Below are positions 1-8,859 of a DNA stretch of 63,949 nucleotides, piece by piece. This stretch comes from ZC4RG42 sp036676355. GTDB lineage: Bacteria > Pseudomonadota > Gammaproteobacteria > Burkholderiales > SG8-39. Where the stretch lies: positions 1 through 63,949 of the forward strand of contig JAKFDA010000005.1 in assembly GCA_036676355.1 (NCBI GenBank), in the 5' to 3' direction. The first letter of the stretch is position 1, and each line of letters opens with the position of its first letter. The notes under the pieces were generated by a model that worked only from the letters and a program-made list of their open reading frames with translations, was not told the origin of the DNA and did no database searches. The translations under genes and the position numbers were made by a program.

Positions 1-191
1 CGCTGCTCGGTCAAGGTCAGGCAAATCAGGCCGCGCCCGTATCGGGCCATGAAGTTGATGGCCTCGGGCGTGACGAAATCCGCCGCGATCACCAGATCGC
101 CCTCGTTTTCACGATCCGCATCATCGACCAGCACGACCATGCGACCGGCTTTGACTTCGGCAATGATTTCGGGGACGGTGGCGAGGCTCAT
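1..191 (-). CDS. ribB: 3,4-dihydroxy-2-butanone 4-phosphate synthase, N-terminal part (RibB or RibBA), cut by window edge
   Basis: The minus strand from 191 opens a frame starting MSLATVPEIIAEVKAG and continuing through DDADRENEGDLVIAADFVTPE. This is the classic N-terminus of DHBP synthase, which converts ribulose 5-phosphate to the four-carbon precursor of riboflavin; the DRENEGD stretch binds metal and substrate. Only 63 residues lie in the window, so it cannot be told whether a RibA-type GTP cyclohydrolase domain follows, as in many betaproteobacterial RibBA proteins. It is transcribed away from the ABC transporter genes, across a 132-nt divergent gap in which I see no FMN riboswitch. Confidence 0.9.
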   Translation of the reverse strand, partial: MSLATVPEIIAEVKAGRMVVLVDDADRENEGDLVIAADFVTPEAINFMARYGRGLICLTLTEQ

Positions 192-323
192 GATGCGGCG
201 TGTGGTGGGCAAGGCGCGATTCTATCAGGGCCGCCCCTCGCGCCCCAGCGTGACGCTTCGTTTTGCGGGGACGACGGAGGGGGTCGGCTAGAATCGGGCG
301 CCTGGACAGCGAAACGGAATCGC

Positions 324-1883
324 ATGATCGAACGATTGGTCTGGCTGGCCGCCTGCGTGCTGGCGCCGTTGTTGATGTTTGCGCAGACCGCGCATGGTGC
401 CGACCTGCGTATCGGCATGGCCGCGGATGTGGGATCCATGGATCCGCACTTTGCCAACATTTCGCCCAACGTCGCAGTCAGTTCGCATGTCTTCGAAACA
501 CTCACCACGGTCGACGCCGACGCACGCCTGATTCCCGGACTGGCCGAATCGTGGCAGGCGATCGACCGGACGACCTGGGAGTTCCGTCTGCGCCGCGGCG
601 TGCGTTTCCACGACGGCAGCGAACTGACCGCGGAAGACGTGCTGTTTTCCCTCGACCGGCCGGCCACGATCAAGAACAGCCCCGGCGGCTTCACCACCTT
701 CACACGCCCGATCGTCGCCAAGGAAGCGGTTGACCCCTACACCGTGCGGCTGCATACCGCGCAGCCCTACGCCATGGTGCCTTACGACCTGGTGTCGGTT
801 TTCATCGTGTCGAAGCATGTCGCGCAGAACGCGCGCAGCCAGGATTTCGATAATGGTACGGCGATGATCGGCACGGGGCCGTATCGCTTTGTGCGCTTTG
901 CGCGCGGCGAAGCGATCGACCTCACACGCAACGAAAACTACTGGGGTGCGCGACCGGCGTGGCGACACGTCTCGTTGCGACTCATTCCCAGCGATCCGGC
1001 CCGCATCGCCGCTCTGCTTGCCGGCGACGTCGACATGATCGAAAACGTGCCGCCGGCCGACGCGGCTATGCTGTCGCGCGACGCGCGCTATCGCATCGAA
1101 CGCAAGGTGTCATGGCGGACGATTTTTCTCACTCTCGACCAGTATCGCAGCGACTCGCCTTTCGTAAACGCGCCGGCGAACGCACCGAATCCCCTGCGCG
1201 ATCCGCGTGTTCGACTGGCGATCTCGAAAGCGATCGATCGCGAAGCGATTTGCGCCAAGGTGATGGACGGCTTCGCCATGCCGACGGCTAACATTGTCGC
1301 ACCGAGCGTGTTCGGTCATGCCTCCGAGTTGAAAGCCGAATCTCATGATCCGGAAGGCGCCCGCGCGCTGCTTGCGCAGGCAGGTTATGCGAACGGCTTC
1401 GACCTGACCATTCACGGCCCCAACAATCGCTACATCAACGACGAACTGATCGTGCAGGCGGTGGCCCAGATGCTCGCGCGTGTCGGCATCCACACGCAGG
1501 TGCAGACCATGCCGGTCAACGTCTACTTTCCCAAGGCGCGCGCGCAGAGTTTCAGCGTCGGGCTGCTCGGCTGGGGCTCCTTTTCCGGCGATCTGGCGCT
1601 GCGTTCGTTATTCATGACCGAGAACGCGCAACAAGGCACCGGCACCTGGAACTGGGGCCGCTACAGCAATGGCGAGGTAGATGAGCTGGTGCGACAGGCG
1701 CTCGGCGCGCTCGACGATGCGACGCGGGAAACGCTCACGCGCCAAGCCACGATCCAGGCGATGCGCGACACGGCGATCATTCCGCTCTATCACCAGATCG
1801 CCAGCTGGACGCTGCGCAAGGATTTGCGTTACGTCGCGCGCACCGACGAATTCAGTTTCGCCTTCCACGTCGAGCCGAGGTAA
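324..1883 (+). CDS. ABC transporter substrate-binding protein, peptide/opine family (SBP_bac_5)
   Basis: A 519-residue exported protein of the DppA/OppA type. The N-terminus (MIERLVWLAACVLAPLLMF, then AQTAHGA) is a signal peptide with a likely cut after residue 25. The family pattern follows: DVGSMDPHFANISPNVAVSSHVFETL near the mature start, LAESWQAIDRTTWEFRLRRGVRFHDG, and RDPRVRLAISKAIDREAI in the middle. It should capture oligopeptides or similar solutes in the periplasm for the two permeases that follow 4 nt and further downstream. The true ligand cannot be read from the sequence. The ATG at 324 is the natural start because it precedes the signal peptide directly. Confidence 0.88.
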   Translation: MIERLVWLAACVLAPLLMFAQTAHGADLRIGMAADVGSMDPHFANISPNVAVSSHVFETLTTVDADARLIPGLAESWQAIDRTTWEFRLRRGVRFHDGSELTAEDVLFSLDRPATIKNSPGGFTTFTRPIVAKEAVDPYTVRLHTAQPYAMVPYDLVSVFIVSKHVAQNARSQDFDNGTAMIGTGPYRFVRFARGEAIDLTRNENYWGARPAWRHVSLRLIPSDPARIAALLAGDVDMIENVPPADAAMLSRDARYRIERKVSWRTIFLTLDQYRSDSPFVNAPANAPNPLRDPRVRLAISKAIDREAICAKVMDGFAMPTANIVAPSVFGHASELKAESHDPEGARALLAQAGYANGFDLTIHGPNNRYINDELIVQAVAQMLARVGIHTQVQTMPVNVYFPKARAQSFSVGLLGWGSFSGDLALRSLFMTENAQQGTGTWNWGRYSNGEVDELVRQALGALDDATRETLTRQATIQAMRDTAIIPLYHQIASWTLRKDLRYVARTDEFSFAFHVEPR

Positions 1884-1887
1884 AGAC

Positions 1888-2862
1888 ATGGGCGCCTTTC
1901 TGCTTCGACGTGCGTTGCAGGCCCTGCTGGTGCTGGTCGTCATGTCGGTACTGCTGTTCATCGGCATTTACGCCATCGGCAACCCGGTCGACATCCTCAT
2001 CAATCCGCAAGCCGATCAGCGCGACATCGCCATCGCGATGCACGCTTTGGGGCTCGACCAACCGCTCTGGCGCCAATACATCGCTTTCGTACGACACGCG
2101 CTGAGCGGCGATCTTGGTCAATCCTTCGTCTACAACGTGCCGGCGCTTGGGCTGGTGCTGTCGCGCGCGCCCGCGACACTGGAGCTGGCCGTGGCCGCAA
2201 TGCTGATTGCCGTCGTCATCGGCATTCCGCTCGGCGTCTGGGCGGGCATGCGGCCGAATTCGTTGATCGGCAAAAGCATCATGGCCGGTTCGATTCTCGG
2301 CTTCTCGCTGCCGACCTTCTGGGTCGGCCTGCTGCTGATCATGCTGTTCGGTGTGCAGCTGGGCTGGCTACCCGCCAGCGGACGCGGCGCGACCACCGAA
2401 TTGTTCAGCGTGCCGGTGAGCTTTCTGTCGCTCGACGGGCTCGCGCATATTGCGCTGCCGGCCTTCAATCTCGCGCTGTTCAAGTTGTCGCTGCTCATTC
2501 GCCTGGCGCGCAGCGGCACGCGCGAGGCGCTGCAGCAGGATTACGTGCGCGCCGCACGCGCCAAGGGATTGTCGGAAGGTCGCGTCGTGTACGGTCACGT
2601 GCTGAAGAACATTCTGCTACCCATTATCACGGTTGTCGGCCTCGAATTCGGTTCGCTCGTGGCGTTCGCGGTGGTGACCGAAACGATTTTCGCCTGGCCG
2701 GGCATGGGCAAACTGCTGATCGACGCCATCAACGTGCTGGATCGGCCGGTGATCGTCGCCTACATGTTGCTGACCGTGCTGCTGTTCGTGCTGATCAACC
2801 TGGCGGTCGACGTGCTTTACACGACGCTCGATCCGCGCGTGCGACTGGCGGCACGCGCATGA
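1888..2862 (+). CDS. ABC transporter permease, DppB/OppB type
   Basis: A 324-residue inner-membrane permease with about six hydrophobic segments, starting MGAFLLRRALQALLVLVVMS. The open frame runs further upstream, but the ATG at 1888, four nt after the binding-protein stop, gives the standard DppB N-terminus. The cytoplasmic EAA loop that contacts the ATPases is visible as REALQQDYVRAARAKGLSEG, followed by the family motif GLEFGSLVAFAVVTETIFAWPGMG. It forms the translocation channel with the next gene, whose start codon overlaps this stop (ATGA). Confidence 0.88.
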   Translation: MGAFLLRRALQALLVLVVMSVLLFIGIYAIGNPVDILINPQADQRDIAIAMHALGLDQPLWRQYIAFVRHALSGDLGQSFVYNVPALGLVLSRAPATLELAVAAMLIAVVIGIPLGVWAGMRPNSLIGKSIMAGSILGFSLPTFWVGLLLIMLFGVQLGWLPASGRGATTELFSVPVSFLSLDGLAHIALPAFNLALFKLSLLIRLARSGTREALQQDYVRAARAKGLSEGRVVYGHVLKNILLPIITVVGLEFGSLVAFAVVTETIFAWPGMGKLLIDAINVLDRPVIVAYMLLTVLLFVLINLAVDVLYTTLDPRVRLAARA

Positions 2863-3719
2863 GCACGCTGCGCCGGTTCTGGTCGAGTCGCGCCGCACAG
2901 TTCGCATCGCTCCTGCTCGCGCTGGTCCTGCTCATCGCCGCGTTCGCACCCTGGCTCGCGCCACAGGATCCGTACGATCTGGCGCAACTCGATGTGATGG
3001 AAGGACGCCTGCCGCCCGGCGCCGCATCGCTCGATCGGCTTCAACACTACTGGCTCGGCACCGACGAACAGGGGCGCGACATGCTCTCCGCCATCTTTTA
3101 CGGTTTGCGCAGCAGCCTCTATGTGGGCGTAATGGCCACGCTGTGCGCACTGGCGCTCGGTTCGACCCTGGGCGTGGCAGCGGGCTATTTCGGCGGCTGG
3201 CTCGAAAGTCTCATCATGCGCATTGTCGATATCCAGCTTTCCTTTCCGGCCATCCTGATCGCGCTCATTCTGATTGCGGCGCTCGGTCAGGGAATCGAGA
3301 AGGTCATCATCGCCCTGATTGCCGTGCAATGGGCGTATTACGCGCGCACCGCGCGCGCAGCAGCGGTGGTCGAACGTCGCAAGGAATACATCGAAGCGGC
3401 CGTGTGTCAGGGCCTATCGGCCACGCGCATCCTGTTTCGCCATCTGCTGCCGAATTGCCTGCCGCCGTTGATGGTCGTGGCGACCACGCAAATCGCCGCG
3501 GCGATTACGCTCGAAGCGACGCTCTCCTTCCTCGGACTGGGCCTGCCGATCACGGAGCCCTCGCTCGGCTTGCTGATCGCCAAGGGCTACAACTATCTGC
3601 TCTCCGGCCATTACTGGATCAGTGTTTTCCCCGGCCTGGCGCTGCTACTCACCATCATTAGCATCAATCTCGTCGCCGACCGACTGCGCGATATGCTGGA
3701 TCCGCGTCTGGCGCGCTGA
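2859..3719 (+). CDS. ABC transporter permease, DppC/OppC type
   Basis: A 286-residue partner permease. It begins MSTLRRFWSSRAAQFASLLLA with an N-terminal membrane segment, then the typical HYWLGTDEQGRDMLSAIFYGLRSSL region, an EAA loop (ERRKEYIEAAVCQGLSATRI) and the closing DPRLAR. Start and upstream stop overlap by 4 nt, indicating translational coupling with DppB. No ATP-binding subunit follows: the next gene is a peptidase-family deacetylase, so the ATPases must be encoded elsewhere or shared. Confidence 0.88.
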   Translation: MSTLRRFWSSRAAQFASLLLALVLLIAAFAPWLAPQDPYDLAQLDVMEGRLPPGAASLDRLQHYWLGTDEQGRDMLSAIFYGLRSSLYVGVMATLCALALGSTLGVAAGYFGGWLESLIMRIVDIQLSFPAILIALILIAALGQGIEKVIIALIAVQWAYYARTARAAAVVERRKEYIEAAVCQGLSATRILFRHLLPNCLPPLMVVATTQIAAAITLEATLSFLGLGLPITEPSLGLLIAKGYNYLLSGHYWISVFPGLALLLTIISINLVADRLRDMLDPRLAR

Positions 3720-3793
3720 CGGCTGTGCCGGACGGGCGTCGCGTCGGTGTAAGATCGACCGCTCTCCACGTCGCACCAAGCTCGCGGACCGCC

Positions 3794-4972
3794 ATGCAAG
3801 CCGAACCCGTTCTGCCGATCAAGACCGAAACCTGGGACATGATCCAGCGTCTCATCGCCTTCGACACCACCAGCCGCGAATCGAATCTCGGCCTGATCGA
3901 ATGGGTGCGCGACTGGCTGAAGAATTACGGCGTCGAGTCGCATCTCACCTATGACGCCACCGGCAAGAAAGCGAATCTGTTCGCCACCATCGGCGACGGT
4001 GCGCGTCCCGGCATCGTGTTGTCCGGCCATACGGATGTGGTGCCGGTCGATGGTCAGGCCTGGGACAGCGATCCGTTCAAAGCCAGGCTCGACGGCGATC
4101 GCATTTACGCACGTGGCGCGGCGGACATGAAAAGCTACATCGCGGTAGCGCTGGCCCACACGCCGAAATTCGTCGCGGCAGATCTGCAGGCGCCGATTCA
4201 CTTCGCCCTGTCCTACGATGAGGAAGTCGGGTGCATCGGTGTGCGCGGCCTTCTTCAAGATCTGGCGCGTCACGATGTACGCCCGGCCGGCTGCATCGTC
4301 GGCGAACCAACCGGCATGCAGCCGGTGATTGCGCACAAGGGCATGCGCACCTTCAAGTGCCGTGTGCACGGCAAGGAAGCGCATTCGTCGCTGACCACGC
4401 AGGGCGTCAACGCGATCGAATACGCCGCGAAGCTGATTGTGTACGTGCGGCAGTTAGCCGAACGCATGCGCGATCTGGAAGCGCGCGATTACACTTTCGA
4501 CGTGCCTTTCACGACTTTGCAGACGGGGCTGATCAAGGGCGGCACGGCGCCCAACATCGTGCCGCGCGAATGTCAGTTTCATTTTGAGTTCCGCTATCTG
4601 CCCGGCGCGAATCCGGACGCATTGGAAAATGAAATTCGCGCCTATGCGGAAACGGTGCTGGAACCGGAAATGCGCAAGGTCGATCCGGATGTGGGCATCC
4701 GCATCGAAACCAAATCGCAGATCCCCGAGCTGTCCACCTCTGAAGACGAGCGGATCTCAACGCTTGCACAGCAACTGGCGCGTACCGAGCGCACACGCAA
4801 AGTCGCCTACGCTACCGAAGCCGGACTGTTTCAGCAGGCCGGCATTCCGTCGATCATCTGCGGGCCGGGGTCGATCGAACAGGCGCACAAACCGAACGAG
4901 TTCATCACGCTGGAACAGGTGGCGCTGTGCGAGTCGTTCATGGAGCGACTCACGGCCGAGATGAGCCGCTAA
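3794..4972 (+). CDS. argE: acetylornithine deacetylase (M20 family)
   Basis: A 392-residue cytosolic metallohydrolase expected to remove acetyl from N2-acetylornithine in arginine synthesis. The M20 metal ligands are visible: SGHTDVVPVDG (His79, Asp81), GAADMKSY (Asp near 114), YDEEVGC (catalytic and metal Glu near 148-149), and CGPGSIEQAHKPNEF close to the end. I chose the ATG at 3794 rather than the earlier in-frame start at 3725 because it begins just before the conserved core. ArgJ, which recycles acetyl groups, is also in this window, so ArgE may be partly redundant or may act on another N-acyl amino acid delivered by the neighbouring transporter; that last point is inference. Confidence 0.85.
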   Translation: MQAEPVLPIKTETWDMIQRLIAFDTTSRESNLGLIEWVRDWLKNYGVESHLTYDATGKKANLFATIGDGARPGIVLSGHTDVVPVDGQAWDSDPFKARLDGDRIYARGAADMKSYIAVALAHTPKFVAADLQAPIHFALSYDEEVGCIGVRGLLQDLARHDVRPAGCIVGEPTGMQPVIAHKGMRTFKCRVHGKEAHSSLTTQGVNAIEYAAKLIVYVRQLAERMRDLEARDYTFDVPFTTLQTGLIKGGTAPNIVPRECQFHFEFRYLPGANPDALENEIRAYAETVLEPEMRKVDPDVGIRIETKSQIPELSTSEDERISTLAQQLARTERTRKVAYATEAGLFQQAGIPSIICGPGSIEQAHKPNEFITLEQVALCESFMERLTAEMSR

Positions 4973-5103
4973 GGGGAATCGGCCGGCACCGTAAGCCTAC
5001 GCCTCACGAAGCCGGGAAAACCATACAAGCCAGGTCGAAGGGCTCGCGCTCACCGCGAACGGCAGCTTACGCCTCCGCAACGTGGATCTTCCGAATCCGA
5101 CGG

Positions 5104-5139
5104 CGACAAAAAAGGACGCCTCGGCGTCCTTTTTTGTCG
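5104..5139. terminator. bidirectional rho-independent terminator between argE and rplS
   Basis: A GC stem (GGACGC / GCGTCC with a CTCG loop) is bracketed by six A on the left and six T on the right, and the palindrome extends to CGAC/GTCG outside the runs. It therefore gives a U-tract in either direction and should end both argE transcripts (+) and the rpsP-rimM-trmD-rplS operon (-). Confidence 0.9.
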
Positions 5140-5155
5140 GTGAAGCTCTGCCGAT

Positions 5156-5548
5156 TTACTCGGCCGCAGCAGCCGTATCCGTCGGCGCAGCGCGGCGGGT
5201 AAGCTTTTCCTTGATCCGCGCGGACTTGCCCGAACGGTCGCGCAGGTAGTACAGCTTGGCGCGACGTACATCGCCGCGACGCTTCACTTCGACCGAAGCG
5301 ATCAGCGGCGAGTAGGTTTGAAACGTACGCTCGACGCCTTCGCCGGAAGAAATCTTGCGCACCGTAAACGAGGAATTGAGACCGCGATTGCGCTTGGCGA
5401 TCACGACGCCCTCGTAGGCCTGCACGCGCTTGCGCTCGCCTTCGACGACGTTGACATTGACAACCACCGTATCGCCGGGCGCGAACGCCGGAACGGTTTT
5501 GCCGAGGCGAGCAATTTCTTCCTGCTCGAGTTGCTGAATAATGTTCAT
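5156..5548 (-). CDS. rplS: 50S ribosomal protein L19
   Basis: A 130-residue protein starting MNIIQQLEQEEIARLGKTVP with the hallmark L19 segments GDTVVVNVNVVEGERKRVQ, YEGVVIAKRNRGLNSSFTVRK and RRGDVRRAKLYYLRDRSGKS. L19 sits at the 30S-50S interface. It carries a short Ala-rich tail (TDTAAAAE) beyond the core. It is the last gene of the rpsP-rimM-trmD-rplS unit, 63 nt after trmD, and ends just before the terminator. A purine-rich stretch lies before the ATG. Confidence 0.97.
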   Translation of the reverse strand: MNIIQQLEQEEIARLGKTVPAFAPGDTVVVNVNVVEGERKRVQAYEGVVIAKRNRGLNSSFTVRKISSGEGVERTFQTYSPLIASVEVKRRGDVRRAKLYYLRDRSGKSARIKEKLTRRAAPTDTAAAAE

Positions 5549-5611
5549 TGCTAGCTAGCTCCTTCACCGTACAAGGGGCGCGTGCCGCCTTGCCTGTCCT
5601 TTAGCGAAACC

Positions 5612-6370
5612 TCAACGGCTTCCGTTTTCCTGCCACTCCGCGCGGAACTCCGCGAGGAGCTTCGATTCCTGCGCGCTCAAAGTGCGCTGCTCCAACAACT
5701 CCGGCCGCCGTAACCACGTGCGACCGAGCGACTGCTTCAATCGCCATCGCTCGATGTCGGCATGATGGCCCGACATCAGCACAGGCGGCACGGCTTCGCC
5801 CTCGTACACTTCCGGCCGCGTGTAATGCGGACAGTCCAGCAGGCCGTGCACGAACGAGTCCTGCACCGCCGACTGCGCATCGTTCAACACGCCGGGCAAC
5901 TGCCGCACTATCGCGTCGATCACCGCCATCGCGGCGAGTTCGCCGCCGGACAATACGAAATCCCCGAGCGACAATTCTTCGTCGACGCAGCGACGTATCA
6001 ACCGCTCGTCCACCGCTTCGTAGCGTCCGCACAGCAACATCACGCGCGGCGTCTGCGTCAGCTCAACCACCTTCTTGTGATCCAGCTTCGCGCCCTGTGG
6101 CGAGAGGTAAATCACTTTCGCAGGCACTTCCGGCACCCGCGCCTGCGCCGCGCGAATCGCCTTTTCCAGCGGCTCGGCCAGCATCACCATGCCGGGCCCG
6201 CCGCCGTACGGCCGGTCATCGACCGTCCGATGGTTATCCGTGGTGAAGTCGCGCGGATTCCACAGCGTCAGACTCCACTTGCCTTCTTCCTTTGCCCGCC
6301 GCGTGATGCCGTATTCGGCGATCGCGTCGAACATTTGCGGAAACAGCGTGATGCAATCAAATTGCAGCAT
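5612..6370 (-). CDS. trmD: tRNA (guanine-N1)-methyltransferase TrmD
   Basis: A 252-residue SPOUT methyltransferase that makes m1G37 in tRNAs and so prevents frameshifting. Visible family features are FDCITLFPQMFDAIAEYGITRRA at the start, DDRPYGGGPGMVM (substrate loop), the knot region LLCGRYEAVDERLI and SLGDFVLSGGELAAM, and the C-terminal LGRTWLRRPELL. I chose the ATG at 6370, which overlaps the rimM stop by one base (TGATG); a GTG one codon earlier is also possible. Confidence 0.97.
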   Translation of the reverse strand: MLQFDCITLFPQMFDAIAEYGITRRAKEEGKWSLTLWNPRDFTTDNHRTVDDRPYGGGPGMVMLAEPLEKAIRAAQARVPEVPAKVIYLSPQGAKLDHKKVVELTQTPRVMLLCGRYEAVDERLIRRCVDEELSLGDFVLSGGELAAMAVIDAIVRQLPGVLNDAQSAVQDSFVHGLLDCPHYTRPEVYEGEAVPPVLMSGHHADIERWRLKQSLGRTWLRRPELLEQRTLSAQESKLLAEFRAEWQENGSR

Positions 6371-6891
6371 CACCAGTCCGCGCCCCAGTCGACCACGATT
6401 CGCCGGCCCGCTGTATTCACCTCGCGCACCACCGCTTCAACGTAGGGAATCAGGCGTTCCTGCGTTCCGTCCGTCACGCGCATCACATCGTGCGCGCCGT
6501 TGGAGAAGTGGCCGGCCACACGACCAAGCGCTTCGCCCTGCTCATTCACCACATCCAGGCCGATCAGATCTGCCCAGTAGTATTCGTCTTCGTCCGCAGG
6601 CGGCAATGCCGCGCGCGGTATCGCGATATCGCCGCCTTTCAGCGAAGCGGCGGCTTCGCGGCTTTCGACCCCGGACAGCAGTGCAACCACAGCCGCGCCG
6701 TGTACCGCCACGTCCAGGACTTCCATCTCTTCCAGATTGCCCGCGCGCGCGACCCACCAGCGCCCGTACTCGCACAATCCTTCAGGGGTTTCGGTATAGG
6801 GTTGAACCTTCACCCAACCTTTGACGCCATAGGGCCCGGCAATACGGCCCATCACCACCATATCGGTCGACGTGCTGCGGCCTTCAGCCAC
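6370..6891 (-). CDS. rimM: 16S rRNA maturation factor RimM
   Basis: A 173-residue assembly factor that binds S19 and the 30S head. The N-terminal barrel (VVMGRIAGPYGVKGWVKVQPYTE) and the C-terminal PRC-type domain (YYWADLIGLDVVNEQGEALGRV and LIPYVEAVVREVNTAGRRIVV) are both present. It begins at GTG 6891, 20 nt after the rpsP stop. An ATG ten codons inside (6861), just before VVMGRI, is an alternative start. Its place between rpsP and trmD is standard. Confidence 0.95.
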   Translation of the reverse strand: MAEGRSTSTDMVVMGRIAGPYGVKGWVKVQPYTETPEGLCEYGRWWVARAGNLEEMEVLDVAVHGAAVVALLSGVESREAAASLKGGDIAIPRAALPPADEDEYYWADLIGLDVVNEQGEALGRVAGHFSNGAHDVMRVTDGTQERLIPYVEAVVREVNTAGRRIVVDWGADW

Positions 6892-6911
6892 GACGCCGCC
6901 CGATCAATGCT

Positions 6912-7163
6912 TTAAGCAGCAGCGCGAGCGGCTTGCTTGACCAGACGCGCCACCGTCGGCGATACCTGCGCGCCCTGGCTTTGCCAGTACGCCAGACGCT
7001 CGCCGTTCACGCGCAGTCCTTCGCGGCCTTCCGGCGCTTTCGGGTCATAGAACCCGACGCGCTCAATGAAACGACCGGTACTCGCGAAACGCGAATCTGC
7101 CGCTACGATGTTGAAAAAGGGGCGCTTTTTGGCGCCGCCACGGGCAAGACGGATAACGACCAT
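6912..7163 (-). CDS. rpsP: 30S ribosomal protein S16
   Basis: An 83-residue protein, MVVIRLARGGAKKRPFFNIV, with the S16 signature ADSRFASTGRFIERVGFYDP and the closing ERLAYWQSQGAQVSPTVARL. The open frame extends upstream but the ATG at 7163 gives the exact S16 N-terminus. It is the first gene of the ribosomal and tRNA-modification operon and is preceded by a sigma70-like promoter at 7223-7252. Confidence 0.97.
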   Translation of the reverse strand: MVVIRLARGGAKKRPFFNIVAADSRFASTGRFIERVGFYDPKAPEGREGLRVNGERLAYWQSQGAQVSPTVARLVKQAARAAA

Positions 7164-7222
7164 GAGGACCAACTCCGGAGCCACCGGGGAAATCCGCGGC
7201 AGCCAGTCGAAAAAAGATCGCG

Positions 7223-7252
7223 ATTGTAAGGGACGCAGGGTCGGATCGGCAA
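7223..7252 (-). promoter_or_regulatory. putative sigma70 promoter of the rpsP operon
   Basis: On the minus strand a TTGCCG -35 box (7252-7247) is separated by 18 nt from a TACAAT -10 box (7228-7223). It lies about 60 nt before the rpsP start, in the only sizeable gap before that operon. Both boxes score well, but the assignment is by pattern only. Confidence 0.5.
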
Positions 7253-7303
7253 GCTGCGCGACGCAAAAACCCGAATTCCAGCAGGGTTTCCGCCTTGCCG
7301 TCG

Positions 7304-7449
7304 GCCGACTGATTGAAAAACGTAGCGAGGACGGCCGGATGCAAGGCGCGCGGAGCACAGCGACCGAGACATACCAAGTAGGTAGGCGAGGAAGCGAGCA
7401 CCGCGCAACGCTGCAGATGGCCGCCGCAGTAGTTTTGCACCAGCCGACT
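7304..7449. repeat. imperfect intergenic palindrome (about 146 bp) between rpsP and ffh
   Basis: The two ends are inverted copies: GCCGACTGATTGAAAAAC on the left and, read on the other strand, AGTCGGCTGGTGCAAAAC on the right. The interior is also roughly palindromic (GGATGCAAGGCGCGCGGAGC ... GCAACGCTGCAGATGGCC) around a centre near CATACCAAGTAGGTAGG. Its layout resembles the dispersed palindromic elements with TTGAAAAA-type ends found between genes in beta- and gammaproteobacteria. It abuts the ffh stop codon and could act as a terminator for ffh. Confidence 0.55.
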
Positions 7450-8800
7450 AGCGCATGCCGGGCATCAGCCCCTTCATGGAGCGCATCATTTTCTGCAGCC
7501 CGCCTTTTTGCATCTGTTTCATCATTTTCTGCATCTGCTCGAACTGCTTGAGCAGCCGGTTCACTTCCTGCACCGGCACGCCGGCGCCGGCTGCGATGCG
7601 GCGCTTGCGCGACGCCTTGATGACTTCCGGCTTGGCGCGCTCGTGCGGCGTCATGGAGTTGATGATGCCCTCGATCTTTCCGAGCGCCTTGTCGTTCATG
7701 GACTCCGGCGTTTGCGCCGCAGCCTGGGAAAACTGCGCCGGCAGCTTGTCCATCAACGAGGATAGGCCGCCCATTTTCTTCATCTGCAGGATCTGCGACT
7801 TGAAGTCTTCCAGATCGAAGCCCTTGCCCTTCTTGAACTTCTCGGCAAGCTTCTGCGCTTCCTGCTCGTCGACGCCTTTGCGCGCCTCCTCGACCAGCGA
7901 CAGGATGTCGCCCATACCGAGAATGCGCGACGCCATCCGTTCCGGATGGAAGGGTTCGAGCCCGTTGAGTTTTTCGCTGACACCAGCGTATTTGATCGGC
8001 TGTCCGGTGACCTGACGCACCGACAGCGCCGCACCGCCGCGCGCGTCACCGTCGAGCTTAGTGAGGATCACGCCTGTCAGCGGCAAGGTTTCGCTGAAAG
8101 CCCGGGCGACATTGACTGCGTCCTGGCCCTGCATCGCATCGACCACGAACAGCGTTTCCGCCGGCTGCAATTCAGCGTGCAACGCGGCGATCTCTTTCAT
8201 CATCGCCTCGTCGATGGCGAGTCGGCCGGCGGTATCGACCAGCAATACGTCGTTATAGTGTCGCCGCGCATGGTCGACCGCCGCCCGGGCGATATCGACC
8301 GGTTGCTGGCCGATCTGCGAAGCGAAGAAGTCCACACCGACTTGTTTCGCCAGCGTTTTCAATTGCTCGATCGCGGCAGGGCGATAGACGTCGCAGGACA
8401 CCAGCAACGGTTTCTTGCGCGCTTCCTTCAGCAGCTTGGCGAGTTTGCCCGTGGTCGTGGTCTTGCCCGCGCCTTGCAGGCCGGCCATGAGGATGACGGC
8501 CGGCGGCGATACCGCGAGGTTCAGTTCCGCCGTGTCGCCACCCATCAAAGCGGTCAGTTCGCGATGCACCACGCCGACCAAGGCCTGTCCCGGCGTCAGG
8601 CTGCCGATCACTTCCTCGCCGAGCGCTTTTTCCTTCACCCGGGCAACAAAATCCTTGACGACCGGTAGCGCGACATCGGCCTCCAGCAACGCCATGCGCA
8701 CCTCACGCATGGCGTCGGCGATATTCTCTTCGGTCAATCGCGCTTCACCGCGCAACGTCTTCACGACGCGCGAAAGGCGCTGGGTCAGGCTGTCGAACAT
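7448..8800 (-). CDS. ffh: signal recognition particle GTPase Ffh
   Basis: A 450-residue protein that with 4.5S RNA targets nascent membrane proteins. The start MFDSLTQRLSRVVKTLRGEA at 8800 replaces a longer open frame. The N domain is followed by the G domain: GLQGAGKTTTTGKLAKLL (G1), DVYRPAAIEQL, DTAGRLAIDEAMM (G3), TKLDGDARGGAALS (G4). The C-terminal Met-rich M domain (QMQKMMKQMQKGGLQKMMRS) binds signal sequences and RNA. It is divergent from the CcsA-like gene. Confidence 0.97.
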   Translation of the reverse strand: MFDSLTQRLSRVVKTLRGEARLTEENIADAMREVRMALLEADVALPVVKDFVARVKEKALGEEVIGSLTPGQALVGVVHRELTALMGGDTAELNLAVSPPAVILMAGLQGAGKTTTTGKLAKLLKEARKKPLLVSCDVYRPAAIEQLKTLAKQVGVDFFASQIGQQPVDIARAAVDHARRHYNDVLLVDTAGRLAIDEAMMKEIAALHAELQPAETLFVVDAMQGQDAVNVARAFSETLPLTGVILTKLDGDARGGAALSVRQVTGQPIKYAGVSEKLNGLEPFHPERMASRILGMGDILSLVEEARKGVDEQEAQKLAEKFKKGKGFDLEDFKSQILQMKKMGGLSSLMDKLPAQFSQAAAQTPESMNDKALGKIEGIINSMTPHERAKPEVIKASRKRRIAAGAGVPVQEVNRLLKQFEQMQKMMKQMQKGGLQKMMRSMKGLMPGMR

Positions 8801-8859
8801 GTCATTCCTAGAAAGCGAACCGCTGCCGGCCGGCAAAGCGGATGGGATAAACTGCCGCG

